DNA from: Eurosta solidaginis
Lineage: Eukaryota > Arthropoda > Insecta > Diptera > Tephritidae
DNA length: 64,000 nt
Assembly (NCBI RefSeq): GCF_040869045.1
Contig: NC_090321.1
Coordinates: forward strand, 28,951,426 to 29,015,425
Direction of reading: 5' to 3'
Part shown: positions 43,140-53,365 of the stretch, piece after piece
Numbering within the stretch: the stretch's first letter is position 1
Layout: the number at the start of each line of letters is the position of its first letter
The notes under the pieces: generated by a model
Databases searched by the model: none
What the model was told of the DNA's origin: nothing
The model's input: the letters and a program-made list of their open reading frames with translations, nothing else
Translations under genes and position numbers: made by a program

Positions 43140-43565
43140 ATACGAAGATAGAAGGGCTTTTAAGACGTTCACTAACTTTAAATCACCGGGCCCAGCTGGT
43201 ACATTCCCAGCCATGCTACAAATTTCAAGTAGAGCGTCCGTGGAATAACTTAAAATAATATTCGTTGGAAAAGATATTACTGTAGACTCATGATGCGTAT
43301 TCTGACTGCACACTGCCTTCTCGCGTCACATACCTTTAAATTAGGCTTGGTCAGTGATATCAGATGTAGGAAGAGTGGGCTGGAGGGGGAAACGATAGAG
43401 CACGTTTTGTACTCGTGGCCTGCCCTTTCCAGGCTAAGACTCCAGCTATTAGGGGTAACACAGCTGTCAGATCTAAAAGCAGCAAGTGGCATAGGTCCTA
43501 GAAAGCTTCTAGTACTTGCCAAGAGGACGGAGTTATTTTATAACATAGCTCATAGGTTTTGAAAG
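43140..43565 (+). pseudogene. Jockey/I-type LINE relic with RT deletion
   Basis: 'RRAFKTFTNFKSPGPAGTFP' with 'AMLQISS' (43150-43235) is the start of the RT domain (F.PLKSPGPDGIFPAMLQ). The sequence jumps directly to 'TAHCLLASHTFKLGLVSDIR', CRKSGLEGETIEHVLYSW and 'GPRKLLVLAKRTELFYNIAH' (43305-43560), the C-terminal Cys region. About 1.5 kb coding for RT and RNase H is deleted. Same family as 3200-4325 and 36525-36990; CAACCTAACCTTGG at 43651 is probably its 3' end. Confidence 0.85.
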
Positions 43566-44319
43566 GGTTTTTCAGTTTGGCCATTATACAAACTTCTGGT
43601 AACACTACGAACTCATTCAGTCTATGTAAGGTGCTCATGGACCGGCCAGTTCAACCTAACCTTGGATTTTGCAAAAAATTGACAAGTACGCAAAAATTCG
43701 CACAGTTTTCCACTCTTTTAACACTCCAATCATCACAGATAGATTAGGCTTATATAATCTATGCAGTTCCGCTGAGTACTTTGCACTGGCTGAAAGGATT
43801 TGAATACTTTACAGAATATGGCGTTAGTAGCTCAATGCTTGTTCAGGTAAGCCCTTTATGAAGGAGCAGGCAAGGAGTAGCTAGCATAATATCATATCTG
43901 GCATTTCGAAATTGTGTCAGAGTGACGTGTGCCTCCTTGCAAAGTCCGTGTCTCCTACTGATTTTGGAGGTATTCAACTCTAAGAACGGCACGAGAGTTT
44001 GCCAATTAATTGTGTATGTCGCTGTGGCCCGTTTTATGCTCATCTGGTTGGAACGCCTGAATTTTTGTGTATCGGGGTGCTTGTGGATATGTCTACTCAT
44101 ATGGAAAGTGGGGCTTCATCAATCAATTGTCTGTTAGAATGCCCGGGTTTCTGAGTACTTTACAGTAGCTAGTTGTCCAGCATTTCGTTTCTCTCCTTCT
44201 TGTTGTGTATTCCTGCCTTATTGTGCAGATGATACTCTAGCAGCATAAAAACAAATCGCGTGGCAGTTATGAGCGCTTTGTTTTGATAGGCCTGCAGCTT
44301 CCTGCAGTGACCATATTCG
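43566..44319. other. No gene recognised
   Basis: Unassigned beyond the presumed LINE 3' UTR (to about 43665). 'CTGAGTACTTTGCACTGGC' (43772) and 'CTGAGTACTTTACAGTAGC' (44152) hint at an old duplication about 380 bp apart. Confidence 0.45.
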
Positions 44320-45425
44320 ATTTGCACACAGAGTATATTAACTTTAATTGGATAACGGTTGGTTGTTCAGGTATAAAGGAATAGAGATAGATATAGACTT
44401 CCATATATCAAAATCATCAGTATCGAAAAAAAAATGTATGGAGCCATGTCCGTCAGTCCGTCCGTCCGTCGGTACGTCCGCCGTATGCCCGTTAACACGG
44501 TAACTTGAGTAAATATTGAGATATCTCCACCAAATTTGGTACACGGGTTTACCTGGACCCAGAATAGATTGGTATTGAAAATGAGCGAAATCGGCTGATA
44601 ACCACGCACACTTTTTATATATATAACATTTTGGAAAAAACAAAAAACCTGATTATTTAGTAAATAATACACCTAGAATGGAATGTTGAAATTTGATTTG
44701 AAAAAAATTTTTTAAATGGGCGTGGCACCACCCTCTTTTGATAAAATCAATTTTACAAATATTATTAATCATACATCAAAAATCGTAAAACCCATCGTAA
44801 CATAATTCGGCAGAGAGGTTGCCTTTACTATAAGGAATGCTTTGAAGAAAAATTAACGAAATCGGTAAGGACCGCGCCCACTTTTATATAAAAGATATTT
44901 AAAAGGGTCGTGGACGAATAAAATAAGCTATATCTTAGCAAACAAGAGCTTTGTATCAATAGAATTTTTCTTTATAAATTGTATTATAACATTAAATTTG
45001 AAGACACTAACATTTTTGAAAATGGGTGTTCTATGTTTCGGGAGTCATAACTCGAAGAAAAATTAACATATCGAAATGGAATTGTACACATATTTTCCTT
45101 ATAGCTGAAAAAATTTCTAATAATATTTAGATGGACGGGATCGGTTGAAGACCACGGCAACTTAGATATAATACAAGTTTAAAAGGGTCGTAGACTAGAA
45201 TAATAAACTATAACTTAGCAAAAAATAGTTTTGAATCAATGATATTTCACTTATCATATTTTATTGTAAGAGGAAATGGTGAGATATTTTTTTTTAACGG
45301 GCGGTGCCACGTGTTATGTAGAAAAGTAATTTAACTGAAATGAAATGTAAAATTGAAGCTCATGCTGAGTATAAAATGTTACACCCGAACTTAGACACAT
45401 TTGCTTGTTTTTTGGTAAAATAGTT
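44320..45425 (+). mobile_element. Tephritid repeat element, copy B
   Basis: From 'TTGGATAACGGTTGGTTGTT' through a (GTCC)n run at 44450-44476 and 'TTGAGTAAATATTGAGATAT' to 'GCGGTGCCACGTGTTATGTA' and 'GTTACACCCGAACTTAGACA', this is collinear with copy A (4955-7291). It lacks the 435-bp amplicon and thus shows the pre-insertion structure. Non-coding. Confidence 0.88.
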
Positions 45426-45458
45426 CAAAGCGATCGATTTATCTGCTAAATATTCGTA

Positions 45459-46453
45459 CACTCAGAGAAAAACGCCGTTCTAAAATCCAGTACCACCGTG
45501 TTCAATTCAAGCTTTTCATGTTCTTACTTTTTTGTTCTTGAAAAACGAACTACCTGTTCTCAAAACAACAACCTTGTTCTTGAACTGACAACCATTTTCT
45601 TGATAAGAGAACGGCTGGTCTTAAAATATGAACAAATGTTCTATTAATGAGAACAATGTTCTTAAATTAAGAACAATGTTCTTAAATTAAGTGCAAGAAA
45701 AAAAAACGGTAAAATTCGTGTGTACTACAATGTTAAATACAACGTTTGGCACAAGCTGTTAAGCGGTTGTAAGTGGCCCAGCGGCTATGATGTTGCGGTT
45801 GCGATCGTGTGGCGCGAGTTCGATCACCGTCAAACTCTAAAATTTTTTAAAACAATTTTTTTATATTCTATTTTCTTAACTCTTATTTTTCGTTGAGTTC
45901 CATTCACATATGCACAGGTAATTCTCAATTTTGTTATGCAATTTTTTAAATATATATTCAGATTGCATCATCAAATAACAAGGATTTCTCAATAAGATAA
46001 ATATATGAAAAGATGCACATTAGCGTTTTTTCAAACCTTTTGGAATTTTGATAATAATTTTTTTTGTTATTAATATTTTTTATTAATGACAAAAAAATTA
46101 TATATTAATAACAAAAATAAATAAATGGTACCTTCCCACTCCCACCAATGATCAAGCACAAACCGTTCTTGAATTGAGACCGAAAAATGTTAAATCGACC
46201 ACAAACCGTTCTCGTAGCGTGAGAACGAAAAATCTTAAATCAAGCCAAAGTAGTGCTTGAAATGAGCACAGAAGGTTCACACATCAATACCAAAGTGGTC
46301 ATAAAATACGAACGGTGTGCTTGGAAAAACTGTTCTTAAAACAAGCCCATCGGTCACGAGTTAAGAAAAAGCGTACTTAACAGACTCTTGTCAACGAATG
46401 TTCTTAATTTTGAACTTGTTTCGTTCGTTTTAGAACGATTTTTTCTCTGAGTG
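45459..46453. mobile_element. 995-bp MITE with TA target duplication
   Basis: The ends are CACTCAGAGAAAAA (45459-45472) and its complement (46440-46453), flanked by TA at 45457-45458 and 46454-46455. Inward, CGTTCTAAAA and TTTTAGAACG extend the inverted repeat after a small gap. Repeated GTTCTTAAATTAAGAACAAT units occur near 45645-45690. TA duplications and CACTCAGA termini suggest a Tc1/mariner-type non-autonomous family, related by its ends to 58571-58760. No transposase is present. Confidence 0.88.
45773..45829 (+). repeat. tRNA-like segment inside the MITE
   Basis: 'GTGGCCCAGCGGCTATGAT' contains an A-box-like TGGCCCAGCGG (45774-45784). GCGAGTTCGATCACCG contains a B-box-like GAGTTCGATCA (45816-45826), at tRNA-like spacing (about 32 bp between boxes). 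Arms do not pair well enough for a functional tRNA. It is probably a tRNA-derived SINE head captured by the MITE, or chance. Confidence 0.5.
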
Positions 46454-46489
46454 TAGTTATTCCGTTTCCGAATATGCTTTCTACAAAAA

Positions 46490-49400
46490 AAAAATATACT
46501 AGCTTCAAGGAGCTTCTATCTTGAGTATACCTTTTTTCCCCATACTTTGACGCCTTTCCTTAACGTTCACTTTATAGCATATAAAAAATGACAAGTAACT
46601 TGTACTTGATTCAGCTCATATTAAACATGCCTTAGACCTCCAGAGAGCAATTACGGGAGAAACCGAAACACTGCATCGAAACTCAAAATGTGTTTTGTTA
46701 TGCCATCTGTGGAAAAAGGTACCAGTTTAAGTATTTCCAATTTTTGACTGGATTGGAATATCTTGAAATGGGAGGAGTAATTTTCCATTGCATACGTTTA
46801 TGGATTGGTTCCGAACTATCGAAAAAGATGATGAAATCTTATTAGAGGCAGCACGTAGAATTTCGGACTCGTTCGGAACCAAGAAAAATTAATGCAGCGG
46901 TGACAATTTTCACTTCATAAGACTTCGCCATGTTAAATTCGCCAATTGAAAGCATGCAAAGGTATAGAATGCGAACTAGTAGTTGTTCCGAATGCACTAG
47001 ATGTGCACCAGTTTTGAACTAGAGACTTTCTCTCTAGGGTAAATCAAAAGCCGCTGCAGAGTATGCTTCACTGCCATTGTAGTTTTTAAAATTATACGCT
47101 GGCGCCTGCTCATATCATCGCGGACTTTAATCCAATCTTCACCACAAGTACACAACAAATGCGTCAGTATAAACTGATAACCTCAGCACCTCAGTGCAGT
47201 GAAAAGAGGCTACAAAGCGTGATATTCAACAAAAATATCTGAATCTGAGTAAGCGACCAACATCATAACATTGGAGCAAGAGTTCAACGAACAGTGCTCA
47301 TAAGCAGTATATACGAGAAGACAAACCAATTTATTAGTTATTTTTAAAATATAAAAATTTAATAGTAAAATTTAACACTAAGTAATTTATTAACTATCTA
47401 AATACTTAAAAATAACTAAATAAACAAAGAAATATTACAACTTTTTAATAAATCATATTTTTCTTTAGTCGCCGTATAGCTCACTAAAAGGTGCCATTAA
47501 ATCTATTTAATTATTCATTTTGATTTAATGAAGTCACTCGCAGCTCCTCAAAGTAATTTCCTATTTTACTATCAGCACCTACTTATACTTATTCAAATAC
47601 GCCTCGTCGTAGGCAGGCAAGCGTGAGTCGATAAGATGAACTGGCCAAAGATTGCATTATATCAGTTGTACTTGTTGTTGTTGCTGTAACTCATTACTCA
47701 TAAAAAACCATAAATTAACAACAATTCAAAGCTTTGCTTATTACTTAAGAAGCTATATTAAGTGTACTTATGAATTATTAAAAATTAAAATGTATAATAA
47801 AAACTAACAAGATCTTAACACAGTGAATTATTTTAGCATTGCCTTGTTTGCTTTGTTTGTTGTTTATTTAGAAAGGTGCACTTTGGATTTTCTTGAGAAG
47901 ATAATGTATGTTTATAATTTGTGAAAAACAAGTAATGTGAGTGGAGTTAAACTTTTTTTGTCTTCTAGTAGTAAATTATATAACTATGTTAGCTTAATTC
48001 TGATAATCGTAATTCCTTTCACAATATACGAACAAAAAGCCGTGTTTCTGATACCTCTTGTCAGAGTGACACTCTGGAACTTTTGTTTGAATTGTCTTTA
48101 AAATTAAGGATCAAGGCAATATACATCTACGTTATAAACTTGTTGCTTGTTTAGCATTCCTCGTGGCCAACTAAGTAGTTTTGAGTCGATAACAAAAAAA
48201 ATAAAATTGCTGCATCCATTCTAAAAGCTTTTTCTCCAAACTATCATTTATAAGTTTTCGCAGCATCTTCGAAGTAATCTCATTCAAAAATTTATATGCA
48301 AACTAGCTTACACCCCCGCCCCAGTTCGCACAAAAAAAAAACGACATAAAATTATAGCGTCATACCCCGATATGAACAGTCCGCGACAGTCCATAAAATA
48401 ATTTTGAAACAGTCCTAAAGAGATCCCAACAATAAAGCGCACAGAATCAAAAAAAAAAAAGGTGTGGTCGAATAATCGCCTAAAATGTTTTTAAACGAAA
48501 TGGTTTTTAAATGGACCTGAAATATTTTCAAAAGTAATCTCCAACTTATCACGAGAAAGTTCAAAAATATCCCGTAGCAATCGTTCCAATATGATTTCTG
48601 AAAAGCCTCGAAATGGCTCCCAAAACAGCTTAAAAAGATTTAATGCCAAAAACAATCTTGAAATTATTCGCGGATGCCTCCGAATGGTACTATATTATTA
48701 CAATCTAAAAATGGTTCAGAAATAGCCCAAAAAATCTTGAAAGAGCGCGGCAAAATTTCCTAAATAGTCTTTAAGTAATCTATACATATTCCCGAAACGA
48801 TTCCTTATACAGTATCTTAATAGTCCCGAAATAATTCTGAAGTAATCTAGAAGCAGTCCCGAAACGATTTCGAACATGGTATTTATTCACAAAATCATCC
48901 CGAAATGGCACCGGAATAGACACGATTCGTTTGCTTTTCCAAAATCGTTTGACAACGATAAATGTAAAACATATATAAAATGTAACTGTTCTCAACTTTA
49001 ATAGAGAGAAAGGGAAGGGGGTGAGCGCGTTACTGCTCATATCTTCATGTAGCTTTAACTTGGTTCTATATGTGCAAATATTCCTTAGAAATTTATGGAC
49101 TAAAAGTAATCAGAAAATTACTCTTCCCCCATTTAAAAAAATTTAATTACGTTCAATTAAACTAAATTAAATTAAATTAAGTTTCCTAGTTCGCCATCTA
49201 TCTCTTTGACATGACTAGCGAATTTAACATGGCGATGTCCTAACCAGTGAAAAATGTCACCGCTGCATTACTTTTCACTAGTTCCGAACTAGACAAAAAT
49301 TTGCACATTAGAACTACATAGTTCTTTATTGGCACTTTTTCTATAGTTCCGTACTAGTGTAAAAATTTACAGCTAAGATTTAGTTCTTTTCTTGGTACTA

Positions 49401-49548
49401 TTTCGTTCGTTCCGAATCGGACCAAAACTCTACATATTGCTTCTAGTATGAATATTATCCACTTTTCCGATAGTTCCGAATTGGCGGGAAAGCGTAGGAA
49501 AAGGGGTATACTCATAGCCGAAGCTCCTTAAAGCTTGTAGCTGTTTCT
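46490..49548. mobile_element. Putative 3.06-kb element with long inverted ends
   Basis: The left 46492-46965 and right 49205-49548 segments are inverted relatives. 'AAGGAGCTTC' with GAGTATACC; 'CGAACTATCGAAAAAG' matching CGGAACTATCGGAAAAG; and 'AATGCAGCGGTGACA' with 'CGCCATGTTAAATTCGC' appear in the same order on opposite strands. The right arm is partly rearranged and shorter. The middle 2.2 kb carries no recognisable transposase. It could be one foldback element or two inverted copies of a smaller repeat. Confidence 0.55.
48390..48925 (-). repeat. Degenerate CCCGAAA minisatellite
   Basis: Words such as 'AGTCCCGAAATAATTCTGAA', 'AGTCCCGAAACGATTTCGAA', ATTCCCGAAACGATTCC and 'TCCCGAAATGGCACCGG' recur about every 20-30 bp, best preserved at 48790-48920 and fading upstream. 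It lies in the middle of the putative long-inverted-repeat element. Confidence 0.6.
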
Positions 49549-49954
49549 TGTTGGTAGCCGGTAACCCATTTCTCAAATATATTTAAAATATATTATATTA
49601 AAATCCAAACTGGCGATTCTATAACTGGAGAAAACCTAGCTAATAACGAACTAGTACTTATTTGGCATTTTAGGTCTAGTTTCGAATCAGAAATTGGTAT
49701 CACAAGTTACTGACTCCCCTTCAGAGAACGTATTTCATTATGTTTGGAGCTTTACTGAGTAACAAAAGGGGAAAACTTATATTTCAATGACTACAAATAA
49801 AAAAATGTTTAAAGAACTATTAAAATAGAAAAGGCGAATATAGATAGAAAAATTCAGTTACACAGTTTTTTTGCAATTATTAAATTTTATTTTTTCTATT
49901 TATTCTCCCTTCTGGTTTTGTGCTTTTAAAAACAAAAATTTTTATTTTTTAAAC
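49549..49954. other. No gene recognised
   Basis: AT-rich unassigned spacer. Confidence 0.5.
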
Positions 49955-50570
49955 GATTTTATTTAGGTTGACTTGACAGGCTGCACGGCCGGCCGTTGTG
50001 AACGAATTTTATAATTAAAATTTAAGTAACTTCCCGATAAGCTACAAGCTTGAAACTTGGAATATAGTTCAGAACCCGATGACAATACAATAATAAGAAA
50101 AAAATCGCCGCTAGGGGGCGCAAGGATCGAGATATTCACACAAATCGTATTTGTGGTCCGATTTGGCTCATATTTGGAACACATAATACATACAAGAATA
50201 GAAAGCGACCTACGAAAAAAATCGCCGCTAGGTGGCGCAAGGATCGAGATATTCACAAAAATCGTATTTGTGGTCCCATTTGGCTCATATTTGAAACACG
50301 TAATACATACAAGAATAGAAAGCGACCTATGAAAAGAAATCACCGCTAGCTGGCGCAATGATCGAGATATTCACAAAAATCTTATTTTTGGTCGGAATTG
50401 GCTCATATTTGGAACACATAATACATACAAGAACGGAAAGCGACCTATCAAAAAAACCGCCGCTAGGAGGCGCAAAGATCGAGATATTCAAAAAAATCGT
50501 ATTTTTGGTCCGATTTGGCTCATATTTGGGACAAATATTGCATACAGTCCGGCAGAAGTGACACCAAAAT
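49955..50570 (-). mobile_element. Tandem-repeat element, inverted copy
   Basis: On the plus strand 'AGGTTGACTTGACAGGCTGC' starts the copy; four monomers of about 115 bp follow from 50095 to 50545, each with 'CGCCGCTAG..GGCGCAA.GAT', 'CGTATTTGTGGTC..ATTTGG' and 'ACACATAATACATACAAGAA'. It is the reverse of 27894-28505 with one more monomer. 'CCGGCAGAAGTGACACCAAA' marks its other side. Antisense and sense frames of up to 131 codons here are products of the 3n-like periodicity, not genes. Confidence 0.88.
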
Positions 50571-50780
50571 ATTTTGCAGTTGGAGTAGGGACAAGCATAC
50601 GTGGCGCAGAGTCGAGTAAAGTCTTTGGAAGGACTATGTATTGAGGACTTAGATTGTAACAAATTGTCAGGAAAGAGTCCTGGTAATAATGAGTCACTAA
50701 ATGAACTAAATAGAATGGGAAATAATAGGCAATTAAATGAAGACTAAAAACTTGAAAATAAAATAATTTAAAAAAATTGT
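50571..50780. other. Spacer between repeats
   Basis: Short unassigned piece joining the tandem-repeat element to the hairpin below; it may belong to the same transposon. Confidence 0.4.
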
Positions 50781-51167
50781 TTAAGTTAAACCGTTTTATT
50801 TAAAACAATATTTACATGAAGTAATAATAATACTAAAAGCTGAAAATAATTAGGTAGGTTCTAGGCACTAGTCATCAAGCTCCTCATCAATCTAGGGCGT
50901 TGATCAGACAATTAAATAAAAGCGTTGGACGCGTTAAATTTCTATTGACAGTCATAAGTAAGACCAACTGAACCTTAACATGGTTATGATACGCCTCACA
51001 TTTTTAGAAATTTCACGCGCCCAACGCTTTTATTTAATTGTCTGATCAACGCCCTAGATTGATGAGGAGTGTGATGACTAGTACCTAGGACCTACCTAAT
51101 TATTTTCTAGCTTTTAGTATTATTATTACTTCATGTAAGTATTGTTTTCAATAAAACCGTTTAACCT
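50781..51167. repeat. Large hairpin, ~160-bp arms
   Basis: Left arm 50781-50943 and right arm 51006-51167 are inverted copies with about 93% identity by eye. 'ACATGAAGTAATAATAATAC', AATAATTAGGTAGGT, 'CTCATCAATCTAGGGCGTTG' and 'AATTAAATAAAAGCGTTGG' all recur complemented. The 62-bp loop (GAGGCGTATCATAACC on the minus strand) matches the start of the tandem-repeat element at 27905-27960. This ties the hairpin to that family. Confidence 0.92.
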
Positions 51168-51676
51168 AAAAATTTTTTTTTTATAATTTTTTTTTTTTTT
51201 CATGTTCACTTCATTGCCTTTCAACGGATAATGAAAAGCAGCTGTGTTTTTTGGTTCTAAATCGCTGAATAACAGATTGGCCTCATTTAAAATAACATAC
51301 AAATTTTAAGTGTTTTATTGGTCCATGTTATAATAGCACAGCAAGCTATGCCGCAGATGTATGTATGTGATTTGGTACAATTTTATTAAATGCAAAATTG
51401 TAATACCGCAAATTAGCATTCTCATTTACGCATGATATTTCGTGGGCCTTACACAAATATTTTTATTTGGCGTTTAAATTTGAATTGTTTATACCACCTA
51501 ATAATGCCCCTATAATCGTATGATGGGGGAGTTTCTATGTCATTGGCACTGTTATCAAAGTTCAACAAATTTCAAGTTCACTTCGATATAATTTTTTGTA
51601 TGTTTATCTTGTTGTTTTGTCAATGCTTATTGCTTAAATTTTTTACATTTATATGTATGTTTTAATTTGTCTTCAG
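51168..51676. other. No gene recognised
   Basis: AT-rich, apparently single-copy DNA leading into a good acceptor site (GTTTTAATTTGTCTTCAG). Confidence 0.5.
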
Positions 51677-51706
51677 CATCTCCAAGGTGAGCAGCATTGA
51701 TTACAG
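51677..51706 (+). other. Candidate 30-nt microexon
   Basis: TTTTAATTTGTCTTCAG, a pyrimidine-rich acceptor, is followed by 30 nt and then GTAAGTCTACA, a consensus donor (51707-51712). The length is divisible by three. Only one frame is open (phase 2 in, phase 2 out) and it reads ISKVSSIDY plus a split codon. An internal GTGAGC (51687-51692) could act as an alternative donor, leaving 10 nt. I do not recognise the peptide. This is the best-formed exon candidate in the window, but splice strings alone are weak evidence. Confidence 0.32.
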
Positions 51707-51712
51707 GTAAGT

Positions 51713-52534
51713 CTACAGCTGTTACGTAAATTTTAGGTATTTTTTTTTTGCGTTTCCGAAAGAAGAAAAATAAATTAATGTAATCTAGTACCATATCGCA
51801 TTATTATTAATTACCTTAATGCTGTTACCGCTGTTGTTAAGAAGTATTCGTAATTTCGTCACAAGTTTCTATATATTGGTCGGTTGTTATTTCAAATTTA
51901 GATCTCATTTATTTCTTTGTTACCTTTGAACTTTTTTGTTTTTATTTCACATTTTCTACTTTAATCTTATTTGTTTTGTTTATTTGCCTCATTTGGTAGA
52001 TGTAACTTTATGTATTTCTTTAAGAGTGTTCAAATTAGTTATTGTCAACTTGCCAACGTTGTGTACTTTGTCTTCACCTCACCTGTGCTGTTGGAAGGCA
52101 ATCACGAAGCTTACACCAACAGATATTTACATACATACATGATACAAAATTGTATAAATTATAAGATACTAAGTATCTAACATGACCAGCATCTGCAGTG
52201 GAGCACTGGTGCTTCTAGTGAAATATGTTTGCTTGAGATCTGCTGTATTTGAACGAAGTGATGGCATGTTGCTGGTGCTGGAACTATGAGGGACGTTGTC
52301 ATACTTGACCAAAATTGAAATTAAACGTCAAATGCCCGATTGCATGTAATAGATAAAATACGTTATGATTAAGTTTTGTGATGTTGTTATAATCAGTGAG
52401 TGATACAAATGCATAAGACGCTAGCTGCTGGCTGTAATAACGCACTGGAACCGCTGTAGTTTTGTTCTCGTCTGGAAGCGGGACTTTTCGTACAAGGCGA
52501 GAAATCAATAATCAGCAGCTACCTAACACCCAGC
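51713..52534. other. No gene recognised
   Basis: Unassigned. Two overlapping 68-69-codon frames near 51936-52180 are T-rich and without motif. Confidence 0.5.
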
Positions 52535-52990
52535 GATGGCATGCTGGAGCTCCAACAAAATCTTGACGATATCGAGGACACAGCCCACGAAATGGACGGA
52601 GCGGTATTGATGGCAAGTGACTTTTACTCGAATGCTATTTAATGGGGAATGCCAATGGACAAATCAAGAGGAAGACGGGTAATGCGTAGACATGGCTACT
52701 ACACAGGTACCACCAGTCATAAACTCTGGTTTATCAATCGCTTTCACCAGGTTGTCAGGCAACAATACCGAATATCACGATCGCGTCTGAGAGCACATCC
52801 GTAGCCATACAAGAGTGGAAAGCGCTTACAGACTATACTGGCGGCAATCATTATTACCTTTGTTTTCTAGTAGGGCCGCAAGAAGCTGCAAAGCTAAACA
52901 CTGAAGCCCCAGCTGCAGCCATCGATTCATACCCGCTAAACAATATCGTCTCATCAAATCCTGAAGAGTGTAATAAAGCTACCATGCTTT
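52535..52990 (+). pseudogene. LINE apurinic endonuclease remnant
   Basis: 'MLELQQNLDDIEDTAHEMDG' with AVLMASDFYSNAI and, after a stop, 'WGMPMDKSRGRRVM' matches L..L...I.......LLAGDFNA....WG...TN.RGR..L, the core of the EEP endonuclease of R1/I-type elements (GDFNA degraded to SDFYS). A shifted frame continues with a decayed S.HxxL-like region near 52790-52860. It is probably a fragment of the family whose RT is at 17060-18800 rather than of the adjacent RT; not proven. Confidence 0.75.
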
Positions 52991-53345
52991 GGCATGCAAC
53001 AAATCTATGCCAATGCTGCCAAATAAACAGCGTAAGAAATCCCTTTATTTATGGACAGATGAAATAACAGATCAGATCATCGACACACTTCATCTCTTCG
53101 TCGACTTTAAAGCCGCCTTCGACAGCACGAAAAGGAGCTGCCTATATGCCGCTATGTCTGAATTTGGTTTCCCTGCAAAACTTATACGGCTGTGCAAATT
53201 GACGTTGAGCAACACCATCAGATCAGTCAGAATTGGGAAGGACCTCTCCGAGCCGTTCGAAACTAAACGAGGTTTCAGACAGGGTGACCCCCTATCGTTC
53301 GATTTCTTTAATTTGATGGTGGAGAAAATTATAAAATTAAAAAAG
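52991..53345 (+). pseudogene. LINE reverse-transcriptase fragment, plus arm
   Basis: The frame carries RT blocks 'HLFVDFKAAFDSTKRSCLYA', 'AMSEFGFPAKLIRLCKLTL' and 'ETKRGFRQGDPLSFDFFNLM'. These correspond to the first catalytic Asp (FVDFKAAFD), the helix region and the RQGDPLS motif. The fragment ends before the (Y/F)ADD active site. The 127-codon run is intact, so this copy is fairly young or was truncated in place. The same sequence appears inverted from 53366. Confidence 0.88.
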
Positions 53346-53365
53346 CAACAAATTAAAAAAATTAC

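Noticed and set aside
49963..50662. Several overlapping frames of 67-131 codons on both strands with repeated peptides
   Set aside because: The peptides repeat because the DNA monomers repeat; the same happens at 28021-28296 in the sister copy. Non-coding transposon.
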